Source: an uncultured Lachnospiraceae bacterium
GTDB lineage: Bacteria > Bacillota_A > Clostridia > Lachnospirales > Lachnospiraceae
Reading direction: 5' to 3'
Length of the DNA: 7,652 nt
NCBI GenBank assembly: GCA_947175285.1
Contig: CAMWMM010000227.1
Span: 1-7,652, forward strand
Part shown: in pieces, positions 1-5,510 of the stretch
Layout of the letters: each line of letters begins with the position of its first letter
Numbering within the stretch: the first letter of the stretch is position 1
Translations under genes and position numbers: made by a program
The notes under the pieces: model-generated
What the model was told of the DNA's origin: nothing
Database searches by the model: none
Seen by the model: only the letters and a program-made list of their open reading frames with translations

Positions 1-1112
1 CTCAGCTCATAAGGGCGTTCTCTATTGATTGTCGGAAAGTCCGTATCTTTCATATGATACTCATTTCCGCCTATAGTAATCGTTTGCCTGTCATAATCTA
101 TATGCTCTAAAAGCAGTCTGTCATTCATGCCAAACTCCGGACGGCGCATAATAAGCTGCCCTTCCAGTTTCATCTGAATAATGGCGATTGCCTTGTGCAT
201 TTTCATATCCAGACTCAAATCTTTCGTATCATACTGCGTGTTATATTTAATGGCAAAAGCATCACAATTTGTATCTTTATAAACTTCCATCGCAAAGGTG
301 GCAAGCGGAATCAGATTAATACCGTATCCTTCCTCAAGCGTATCAAGATTGCCATACCTTGCCGCCAGTCTGATGACGTTGGCAATGCAGGCAAGATGAC
401 CGCTTGCCGCTCCCATCCATACAACGTCATGATTGCCCCACTGCACATCCACGGAATGATACTGTCTCAGCGTATCCATAATGATATGCGGTCCCGGTCC
501 TCTGTCATAAATATCGCCTACAATGTGAAGATGGTCTATTACAAGATTCTGTATCAGCTGACAGAGCGCAGTAATAAATTCCGGCGCTCTGCCGATTCTG
601 ATAATCGAATGAATAATTTCATTATAATAGGCTTCTTTATCCTGAATTTCCGCTTTTTCCGTAATCAATTCTTCAATGACATAAGAAAAATCTTCCGGCA
701 GCGCTTTCCGCACTTTGGAACGGGTATACTTAGAGGAAACCCGCTTCGTTATCTGGACAAGACGATGCAAAGTAATTTTATACCAGTCTTCAATACTGTT
801 TTCATCTTCCTCCTGCATCACAATCTCCAGCTTTTCCGTCGGATAATAGATTAAAGTTGCCAATGTCTTTTTATCCTTATTGCTGAGCGTATTGCCGAAT
901 TCCTCATCAATCTTACGTCTCACGGAACCTGAACCGTTTTTTAACACATGGTTGAACTGTTCATATTCCCCATGAATATCCGTCATAAAGTGTTCCGTTC
1001 CCTTAGGCAGACTTAAAATTGCCTGTAAATTAATGATTTCCGTTGAAGCTGCCGCAATTGTCGGATACTGCTTTGCCAGACTCTTCAAATATTTCTGTTC
1101 TAATTCGTCCAT
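1..1112 (-). CDS. fbp: Fructose-1,6-bisphosphatase, class III (partial, C-terminus outside window)
   Basis: Hydrolyses fructose-1,6-bisphosphate to fructose-6-phosphate in the cytoplasm, the committed step of gluconeogenesis. The 370 complete codons read without a stop to the window edge. Class III enzymes usually have about 640-670 residues, so a little over half is present. The metallophosphatase signature is visible in order: TDIHGEY near residues 44-50 (DxH metal ligands), [10 protein letters not shown] at 199-208, and WGNHD at 225-229. A later stretch, [15 protein letters not shown] at 305-319, is also characteristic of this class. The ATG at 1110-1112 is preceded by a purine-rich AAGGGAAA ribosome binding site. 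The start lies 24 nt after the dapB stop with no hairpin between them, so cotranscription with dapAB is likely (inference). Family assignment is firm; metal content and allostery cannot be judged from the sequence. Confidence 0.95.
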   Translation of the reverse strand, partial: MDELEQKYLKSLAKQYPTIAAASTEIINLQAILSLPKGTEHFMTDIHGEYEQFNHVLKNGSGSVRRKIDEEFGNTLSNKDKKTLATLIYYPTEKLEIVMQEEDENSIEDWYKITLHRLVQITKRVSSKYTRSKVRKALPEDFSYVIEELITEKAEIQDKEAYYNEIIHSIIRIGRAPEFITALCQLIQNLVIDHLHIVGDIYDRGPGPHIIMDTLRQYHSVDVQWGNHDVVWMGAASGHLACIANVIRLAARYGNLDTLEEGYGINLIPLATFAMEVYKDTNCDAFAIKYNTQYDTKDLSLDMKMHKAIAIIQMKLEGQLIMRRPEFGMNDRLLLEHIDYDRQTITIGGNEYHMKDTDFPTINRERPYEL

Positions 1113-1136
1113 ATCGTTTCCCTTTTTTCTATCTTT

Positions 1137-1898
1137 TTAACCTATAACGTTGCTCATATCATACATCCCTGCCGGTTTTCCTGCAAGAAATTTTGCTGCC
1201 TGAATAGCGCCCTTACCAAACACAGCCCTGGAATATGCCCTGTGGGAAAAAGTAATCACTTCATCAGCACCGGCAAATATCACATCGTGGTCGCCGACTA
1301 TCGTACCGCCTCTTACAGCACTGATGCCGATTTCTTTCTGCCCTCTCTTCTCCCTTTTCGTGCTTCTGTCATAGACATATTCATATCCATCCTCTAACTC
1401 TTCTTTCATAGAGTCGGCAAGCGCTAACGCCGTACCGCTCGGCGCATCCAGTTTCTGGTTATGATGCTTTTCTACGATTTCAATATCGAAGCCTGCAGGC
1501 GAAAGAATCGAAGCAGCCTCCTTTAACACCTTTAACAGCATATTGATGCCGAGCGACATATTTGCAGACTTCAAAACTGCGATTTTTGCGGAGGCATCTT
1601 TTACCTTTGCAAGCTGCTCCTCAGAAAGACCTGTCGTACATAAAACGCAGGGCAGTTTTTTCTCTATGCAATAATCAAGCAGTCCGTCTACTGCTGCCGC
1701 CGTACTGAAATCAATGACAGCGTCCGCTTCTACATCACACTTACGGATATCCGAAAAAACCGGATAAGCATTCTTTCCCTCATCAAAGGCATCTATGCCT
1801 GCAACAATCTCTATTTCCTCGTCGGCTACCGCAAGTCCGCTGATAATCTGTCCCATCCTGCCGTTACAGCCGTGCATAATTACATTTACTGTTTTCAT
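1137..1898 (-). CDS. dapB: 4-hydroxy-tetrahydrodipicolinate reductase DapB
   Basis: Cytoplasmic NAD(P)H-dependent enzyme that reduces the DapA product to tetrahydrodipicolinate, the second step of the diaminopimelate/lysine branch. The protein has 253 residues, close to the usual 240-270. It has an N-terminal dinucleotide-binding loop, MHGCNGRMG at about 8-16, and the family signature EKHHNQKLDAPSGTA at 143-157, which holds the catalytic His and Lys 149. VRGGTIVGDH follows at 195-204. An in-frame GTG lies one codon upstream at 1899-1901, but I chose the ATG at 1896-1898. The AGGA of its ribosome binding site is 7 nt before that ATG and only 4 nt before the GTG. It starts 35 nt after the dapA stop and should share the lysine-riboswitch transcript. 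The first loop, GCNGRMG, is a common variant of GxxGxxG. Confidence 0.97.
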   Translation of the reverse strand: MKTVNVIMHGCNGRMGQIISGLAVADEEIEIVAGIDAFDEGKNAYPVFSDIRKCDVEADAVIDFSTAAAVDGLLDYCIEKKLPCVLCTTGLSEEQLAKVKDASAKIAVLKSANMSLGINMLLKVLKEAASILSPAGFDIEIVEKHHNQKLDAPSGTALALADSMKEELEDGYEYVYDRSTKREKRGQKEIGISAVRGGTIVGDHDVIFAGADEVITFSHRAYSRAVFGKGAIQAAKFLAGKPAGMYDMSNVIG

Positions 1899-1933
1899 CA
1901 CTTCATCCTATCCGCGCCTTATGCGCTTACTTT

Positions 1934-2821
1934 CTATTTTAATATGCCGTAATTTACCATAGCACTGCGGAGTTTTTCCACATTTGCCTCTTCCATGTCG
2001 CTAAGCGGACGTCTTAACGGTCCAACTTCCTTTCCCATCAGATTAAGCGCCGCTTTTACGGGAATCGGATTTACCTCACAGAACAAAGCATCGCATAGTT
2101 CAATGGCACGCAATTGTTCCTTACAGCTTCCCTCGACATCTCCGGCAAAGAATTTCGCACAGATATCATGCGTCTGTCTTGGCGCAACATTGGAAAGAAC
2201 GGAAATCACGCCTTTACCTCCCAAAGAAAGAACCGGCACGATATGGTCGTCATTTCCGGAGTAAATATCAACTTTTCCCTGTGCCAGAGATGCAAGTTTC
2301 GCTATTTGGGAAATATTGCCGCTCGCTTCCTTGATTCCTACAATATTATGCACCTCAGTGCAAAGTTTAACCGCTGTCTGCGGCATAATATTGCACCCCG
2401 TTCTGCTTGGTACATTATATAAAATAATCGGAAGCGTTACGGAATCCGCAACCTCCTTAAAATGCTCAAACAAACCTTTCTGCGTTGCTTTATTATAATA
2501 AGGCGTTACCAATAAAAGCCCATCCACTCCGTACTTTTCCGCTTCTTTTGAAAGATAAACCGCTGTCTGCGTACAGTTGGAACCGGTTCCAGCCACTACC
2601 GGAATCCTGTGCTTTACTGTTTCCACACAGAACTTAATCACATTCAAATGTTCCTCGTGCGTAAGCGTAGAGGCCTCCCCTGTTGTGCCACACACAATAA
2701 TCGCATCTGTTCCATTCTGAATCTGTTCTTCCAAAAGCTGTGCAAATTTCTCATAATTCACACTGCCATCCTCATGGAATGGCGTAACAATCGCTACACC
2801 TGCACCCTCAAAAATTGCCAT
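1934..2821 (-). CDS. dapA: 4-hydroxy-tetrahydrodipicolinate synthase DapA
   Basis: Condenses pyruvate with aspartate-4-semialdehyde, committing carbon to diaminopimelate (peptidoglycan) and lysine. It is a class I aldolase-type TIM barrel in the cytoplasm. The 295-residue length is typical. Visible active-site elements are CGTTGEAS at 44-51 (Thr-Thr substrate contacts), TPYYNK at 106-111, YNVPSRTG at 135-142 (catalytic Tyr 135 and substrate-binding Arg 140) and GIKEASGN at 162-169, where Lys 164 forms the Schiff base with pyruvate. An upstream in-frame ATG at 2846-2848 would add nine residues, MQKRLGGKV. I rejected it because a strong AGGAGGG ribosome binding site lies inside that extension, directly before the ATG at 2819-2821, and the family begins with the FEGAGVAIVTPF stretch. 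It is the first gene of the operon and is preceded by a lysine riboswitch leader, which fits end-product control. Confidence 0.97.
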   Translation of the reverse strand: MAIFEGAGVAIVTPFHEDGSVNYEKFAQLLEEQIQNGTDAIIVCGTTGEASTLTHEEHLNVIKFCVETVKHRIPVVAGTGSNCTQTAVYLSKEAEKYGVDGLLLVTPYYNKATQKGLFEHFKEVADSVTLPIILYNVPSRTGCNIMPQTAVKLCTEVHNIVGIKEASGNISQIAKLASLAQGKVDIYSGNDDHIVPVLSLGGKGVISVLSNVAPRQTHDICAKFFAGDVEGSCKEQLRAIELCDALFCEVNPIPVKAALNLMGKEVGPLRRPLSDMEEANVEKLRSAMVNYGILK

Positions 2822-2849
2822 AACTTTCCCTCCTAATCTTTTCTGCATA

Positions 2850-2877
2850 CGAAAAGCTGACCACGATGGGTCAGCTT
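2850..2877 (-). terminator. Intrinsic-terminator-like hairpin of the lysine riboswitch expression platform
   Basis: In the transcribed direction a perfect 9-bp stem (2869-2877 paired with 2854-2862, AAGCTGACC with GGTCAGCTT) encloses a 6-nt loop and is followed at once by UUUU and then CG. It sits between the lysine aptamer and the dapA ribosome binding site, as expected for the attenuator that forms when lysine is bound. The U-tract is short, so termination efficiency may be modest. I could not identify the competing antiterminator by eye. Confidence 0.72.
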
Positions 2878-2910
2878 CATTGTTCTAAATATTTGCCTGC
2901 AAAATATTCG

Positions 2911-3075
2911 GATAGCGCCCCATCATTTCGATGACAGTCATACAGCTCTTAACTGCATGCCCAAGAAAAAATAAGAACAGGTCATTTTTCCTTTCGGCAT
3001 CTTTTCCTTTCAAAATGTTTCATCTGCGCCTGCCGCATCCGCACTCCTACTGATAAAAAATGCAACCTCTATCAA
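2911..3075 (-). promoter_or_regulatory. Lysine riboswitch (L-box) aptamer
   Basis: The leader of dapA carries the conserved blocks of the lysine riboswitch as I know them from the B. subtilis lysC leader. In transcript order these are GATAGAGGTTGC (3073 to 3062), AGTAGGAGTGC (3051 to 3041), TGAAAGG (3012 to 3006), GCCGAAAGG (2998 to 2990), a TGACTGTCATCGAAATGATGG hairpin region (about 2939 to 2919) and GGGCGCTATC (2920 to 2911). The 5' GATAG (3073 to 3069) pairs with the 3' CTATC (2915 to 2911) to close helix P1. Between the aptamer and the terminator is a separate 7-bp AATATTT/AAATATT hairpin at 2888-2908, of unknown role. Binding of lysine should stabilise P1 and favour the downstream terminator, lowering expression of dapA and genes cotranscribed with it. 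Identity is strong; the switching mechanism is inferred from the family. Confidence 0.92.
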
Positions 3076-3098
3076 CTGTTTATGTACTTATTGGATTC

Positions 3099-3128
3099 AT
3101 CATAACACCATGAACCCCCTTTTGTCAA
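3099..3128 (-). promoter_or_regulatory. Sigma-A promoter of the dapA-dapB-(fbp) transcript
   Basis: A perfect -35 TTGACA (3128 to 3123) and a near-perfect -10 TATGAT (3104 to 3099) are separated by 18 nt. Transcription would begin near 3092, leaving about 15-20 nt before the first conserved block of the lysine aptamer, which is the right geometry for a riboswitch leader. The -35 begins only 17 nt after the stop codon of the upstream adenosyltransferase gene. Together with the riboswitch, this accounts for the 324-base stretch without a gene between 2822 and 3145. Confidence 0.82.
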
Positions 3129-3145
3129 CACGAAACGGCTTATCT

Positions 3146-3640
3146 TTAATTTTTAGAGCACACCGTCTCTACTTTAGTAACCTCATCCGCTAACGGATAT
3201 GCTTCATTATTGGAAGTGGTGCCTGTCATGATGATATCCATTCTCTCTGGTTTACATAACAGTAATGTCCTAAGTTCCTGAACGGAAATAATATCATTGT
3301 CCAATAATTCCAGTACTTCATCTAAAATAAGCAGGCTGCATTCATCGGTATTCATGACCTTTTTGGCAAAATTCAAACCATTTTTTATATTACCGATTTC
3401 CTCTGCCTTTCGCTCCTCCGACAGGTTGACAAAATTCTCATCTGATTTTTCAAAGCGGAATATCTTAATCTCCGGCTCTAATCTTTTTACAAAATCAGAG
3501 TCAGACAGCCCTCTTCCTTTTAAGAACCTTATGATAACAACATTCTCGCCCCTGCACGCTGTCTGCAATGCCCTGCCTAATGCCGCGGGAGATTTTCCGT
3601 GTCCCTCGCCGCTATAGATATATATCATGCCCTTTTCCAT
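3146..3640 (-). CDS. cobO: ATP:corrinoid adenosyltransferase-like protein (CobO/CobA/BtuR family), divergent
   Basis: Members of this family transfer the adenosyl group of ATP to cob(I)alamin or cobyrinate diamide to make the coenzyme B12 form. The 164-residue protein opens with KGMIYIYSGEGHGKSPAALG; residues 11-20 are the P-loop, where the family usually has G-x-G-K-G-K-T-T-A-A. It keeps VIIRFLKG (35-42, usually QFLKG), LILDEV (104-109) and an MTGTTSN...ADEVTKV segment (138-157) that matches the family's TGR...ADLVTEM region. The P-loop is altered (His before Gly-Lys, and Ser-Pro for Thr-Thr), and the TGR arginine is replaced by Thr. The substrate or activity may therefore differ. I chose the ATG at 3638-3640 because GAGGTG lies 4 nt upstream; the earlier ATG at 3650-3652 has no ribosome binding site. 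It has its own promoter. No other cobalamin gene is nearby and no terminator is visible after it. Confidence 0.78.
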   Translation of the reverse strand: MEKGMIYIYSGEGHGKSPAALGRALQTACRGENVVIIRFLKGRGLSDSDFVKRLEPEIKIFRFEKSDENFVNLSEERKAEEIGNIKNGLNFAKKVMNTDECSLLILDEVLELLDNDIISVQELRTLLLCKPERMDIIMTGTTSNNEAYPLADEVTKVETVCSKN

Positions 3641-3682
3641 ATTGCACCTCATTCATAACAGCATCTTTAAACCTGATGCCCT

Positions 3683-3711
3683 ATCATAGCACAATTATGT
3701 CGGAAACGCAA
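3683..3711 (-). promoter_or_regulatory. Sigma-A promoter of the corrinoid adenosyltransferase-like gene
   Basis: TTGCGT (3711 to 3706) and TATGAT (3688 to 3683) are spaced by 17 nt in the 82-nt gap after the OB-fold gene. Transcription would start near 3676, about 36 nt before the chosen ATG. A small 5-bp hairpin (GCATC/GATGC, 3661-3679) would lie at the extreme 5' end of the message. No cobalamin riboswitch sequence fits in this short leader. Confidence 0.65.
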
Positions 3712-3722
3712 CTTTTTTAGTC

Positions 3723-4355
3723 TTAATCCTCTTCCACAATCTCTAACTTACTCACGGAAACTTCGTAGGCAGTCCGTCTCTCAAGCTGCTCTTCCGAAAT
3801 TTTTTTCATATATTCCCTGCTCTGAATCCTGCCCCAGACAGTGCACCTGCTGCCGACCTCGAACGTACTGGCAAATCTCGCATTTCTTCCCCAGCAGATG
3901 CAGGGTATGTAATCCGATTTACCATACGGTCTGTTGACTGCAAGCAGTAAATCCGCAATTTCCCTGCCAAGAGGCGTCTTTCGGTAAATAGGCGCTTTAC
4001 AGATATAGCCATCCAGGAAAATCTGGTTCGTCTTTGAGCTTTCTTCTATATCATCTACAAACTCAATTTCCCTTGCAAACACGGAAAGCACTAATTTGTT
4101 CTTTTTTTCCTCATGCCTGTTATAAGAGCGGAACTGGCCTGTAATACTTACTTTCATGCCCTTATAATCATCACTGATATCCAGCAGCCTTTCTGATACC
4201 ATAACGGGAATGATATCTGTGGAATCGCTGAGTCTATCCACGCTGATATCTACCATATAGAATCCTTCTCCAAAAATTTCGTGACTAAATGAAAAATCCC
4301 CTACAATTTCTCCCATAATTGTCACCTGGTTGTTTTCAATTACCTTATCTGTCAT
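3723..4355 (-). CDS. Single-stranded-DNA-binding-like protein with two tandem OB folds
   Basis: This 210-residue protein reads as two OB-type beta-barrel domains, roughly residues 9-100 and 111-207. The second half is recognisably SSB-like: IFLDGYICKAPIYRKTPLGR (112-131), then EIADLLLAVNRPYGKSDYIPCICWGRNA (132-159), then VGSRCTVWGRIQSREY (167-182). These match the strand pattern of bacterial SSB/PriB proteins (GxIxxxPxxRxTxxGxxVxxFxLAVxR...WxxxAE). The first half (VTIMGEIVGDFSFSHEIFG... then VSITGQFRSYN) looks like a more degenerate copy. The C-terminus, KLEIVEED, lacks the DDDIPF-type acidic tail that housekeeping SSBs use to recruit partners, so this is probably an accessory SSB and not the replicative one. 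The ATG at 4353-4355 follows an AAGGGAG ribosome binding site. It stands alone between a terminator and the next promoter. Its precise role (repair, competence or replication) is not shown by the context. Confidence 0.78.
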   Translation of the reverse strand: MTDKVIENNQVTIMGEIVGDFSFSHEIFGEGFYMVDISVDRLSDSTDIIPVMVSERLLDISDDYKGMKVSITGQFRSYNRHEEKKNKLVLSVFAREIEFVDDIEESSKTNQIFLDGYICKAPIYRKTPLGREIADLLLAVNRPYGKSDYIPCICWGRNARFASTFEVGSRCTVWGRIQSREYMKKISEEQLERRTAYEVSVSKLEIVEED

Positions 4356-4414
4356 GTCTTCTTCTCCCTTCTTTGTTAAAGAACCTTACTCTTTAAGAAT
4401 TTTTCCGGTATTGT

Positions 4415-4443
4415 ATTATCAATATATGAGAAAAATATGGGAA
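4415..4443 (-). promoter_or_regulatory. Possible promoter of the OB-fold gene
   Basis: TTCCCA (4443 to 4438, 4 of 6 consensus bases) lies 17 nt from GATAAT (4420 to 4415, 5 of 6) in the AT-rich gap between the terminator at 4472-4506 and the OB-fold gene. An overlapping TACAAT, 4 nt further downstream, is an alternative -10. Some promoter must lie here because a terminator precedes the gene, but the exact choice is weak. Confidence 0.38.
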
Positions 4444-4471
4444 TAGAACTGTCAGGCGTCGCGTAAAGAGC

Positions 4472-4506
4472 AAAAATAGCGGTAAACCTGTAAAAGCTTA
4501 CCGCTA
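4472..4506 (-). terminator. Rho-independent terminator after the surface-protein/VanZ/DUF7668 unit
   Basis: In the minus direction a 9-bp stem, TAGCGGTAA (4506 to 4498) with TTACCGCTA (4485 to 4477), closes a 12-nt loop and is followed directly by five U residues (4476 to 4472). It lies 28 nt after the stop of the DUF7668-like gene and separates that unit from the OB-fold gene. The plus-strand reading lacks a U-tract, so it is unidirectional. Confidence 0.88.
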
Positions 4507-4534
4507 AACATACTAAAGATATTCATTTTCCTAA

Positions 4535-4927
4535 TTACATAACGTGTAAATCTTTGAAATGAGGAACTATCTTTCCATCTGCATCCTTTTCAAACGATAG
4601 TTGCAACGTTAAATCATTCCACTCTCCCCCTCTTGAAGTAAGATCATAATCTAAATGAAAACCACTCCCATCCTTGTACGGAATAACTGACATCTGTTTA
4701 TACTCATGATTGGCTATCACTTCTTTCAGAGGTGTGCCAAATGGATCAATACCATGCAGCTCATTCAGTTTCAAATATTCCACCAATTCCTCTTTCACTA
4801 ATGCAGGTGTCCAGTCATCATCTAACACTACTATGTCCGGCAGCTTCTTATACTGCTTTGCCGAAAGCCAATTCACCACTTTTTTAATTACAGGCAATGC
4901 AATTTCTATCATTTCTTTCTCGTCCAC
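4535..4927 (-). CDS. Small DUF7668-like protein of unknown function
   Basis: This 130-residue soluble protein has no signal peptide and no membrane segment. The C-terminal half, GSGFHLDYDLTSRGGEWNDLTLQLSF at about 87-112 followed by a terminal DLHVM, resembles from memory the DUF7668 family. The family function is not established; similar small proteins occur beside polymorphic toxins, but no toxin is visible here. I chose the GTG at 4925-4927 because GAGGT sits 8 nt upstream; the next in-frame ATG at codon 6 has only a weak site. That ribosome binding site lies inside the last codons of the vanZ-like gene, whose stop is 5 nt away, so translation is probably coupled. A strong terminator follows 28 nt downstream, making this the last gene of its unit. 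The gene call is secure; the family name is moderately sure and the function unknown. Confidence 0.75.
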   Translation of the reverse strand: MDEKEMIEIALPVIKKVVNWLSAKQYKKLPDIVVLDDDWTPALVKEELVEYLKLNELHGIDPFGTPLKEVIANHEYKQMSVIPYKDGSGFHLDYDLTSRGGEWNDLTLQLSFEKDADGKIVPHFKDLHVM

Positions 4928-4932
4928 ACAAA

Positions 4933-5481
4933 TTACCTCGCAAACTCTTCCAAAACCGGAAATATTCTCTTAAGAACGGCACACAACGCTGCTCCCGCAC
5001 ATCCCCCGGCAAAATTCAGAATCAAATCGTCCACATCCACACTTCTTCCAATAAAAAGCTGCCCCGTCTCAATCAATGCCGTAATAAGAAAACATAAAAG
5101 CAACACGCGTTTAACAGACCGATTTTTCTTCCACAGCAGGACTAAGCCAAATCCCCACGGCATGAACATCACAATATTCCCCACAATATTGACAAGAAAA
5201 ATATCCGGTATAAAATGGTGAAAAAACGTGCTGATTGTCCGGAACGGAACCAGATTAACCCTTTCGCCGGAAGCTACTCTGTGACGCATACTCTCTATCA
5301 TCGCATAGGGTGTGCCGTAAGTCCCTTCAAAAGCCAACACCAGTAATGCCGCTGTGAACAGCATAAAAACCGCAAGGGCAGTTTCCCTCTTATCCCAATG
5401 CCGCCAAGGGCGGCGCAATAGTAAATATATAGGTGATATGACTAAAACAATCATACTGAATCTAAAAATATATGCAGCCAT
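4933..5481 (-). CDS. VanZ-like family integral membrane protein
   Basis: A 182-residue polytopic membrane protein with about five hydrophobic segments, near residues 5-22, 34-52, 93-117, 123-143 and 153-172. The VanZ-like family hallmarks are present: NLVPF at 76-80, NIVGNIVMFMPWGFGL at 98-113, an E-x-x-Q motif in ETGQLFIGRS (138-147) and DVDDLILNFAGGCAGA (149-164). VanZ gives low-level teicoplanin resistance, but most VanZ-like proteins in Clostridia have no assigned role and this gene is not in a vancomycin cluster, so resistance should not be assumed. The ATG at 5479-5481 is preceded by AGGA about 10 nt upstream. It starts 29 nt after the stop of the large surface-protein gene with no hairpin between them, and runs into the DUF7668-like gene. 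A link to envelope anchoring of the surface protein is only a guess from position. Confidence 0.9.
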   Translation of the reverse strand: MAAYIFRFSMIVLVISPIYLLLRRPWRHWDKRETALAVFMLFTAALLVLAFEGTYGTPYAMIESMRHRVASGERVNLVPFRTISTFFHHFIPDIFLVNIVGNIVMFMPWGFGLVLLWKKNRSVKRVLLLCFLITALIETGQLFIGRSVDVDDLILNFAGGCAGAALCAVLKRIFPVLEEFAR

Positions 5482-5510
5482 TTTTCTTAGTTCCTGTTAA
5501 GCATCAAATG

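Noticed and set aside
195..854. A 219-codon open frame on the plus strand
   Set aside because: It is antisense to the clearly identified fructose-1,6-bisphosphatase frame and shows no protein family features.
2819..2848. Upstream ATG that would extend DapA by nine residues
   Set aside because: The strong AGGAGG site lies inside the extension and is positioned for the ATG at 2819-2821; the extension is not typical of DapA.
3641..3722. Cobalamin riboswitch ahead of the corrinoid adenosyltransferase-like gene
   Set aside because: The leader is only about 36 nt from the predicted start site and has no B12-box-like sequence; the aptamer would not fit.
4933..5481. Vancomycin/teicoplanin resistance cluster because of the VanZ-like gene
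   Set aside because: No VanA, VanH, VanX, VanR or VanS homologue is present, and VanZ-like proteins are common in Clostridia without resistance.
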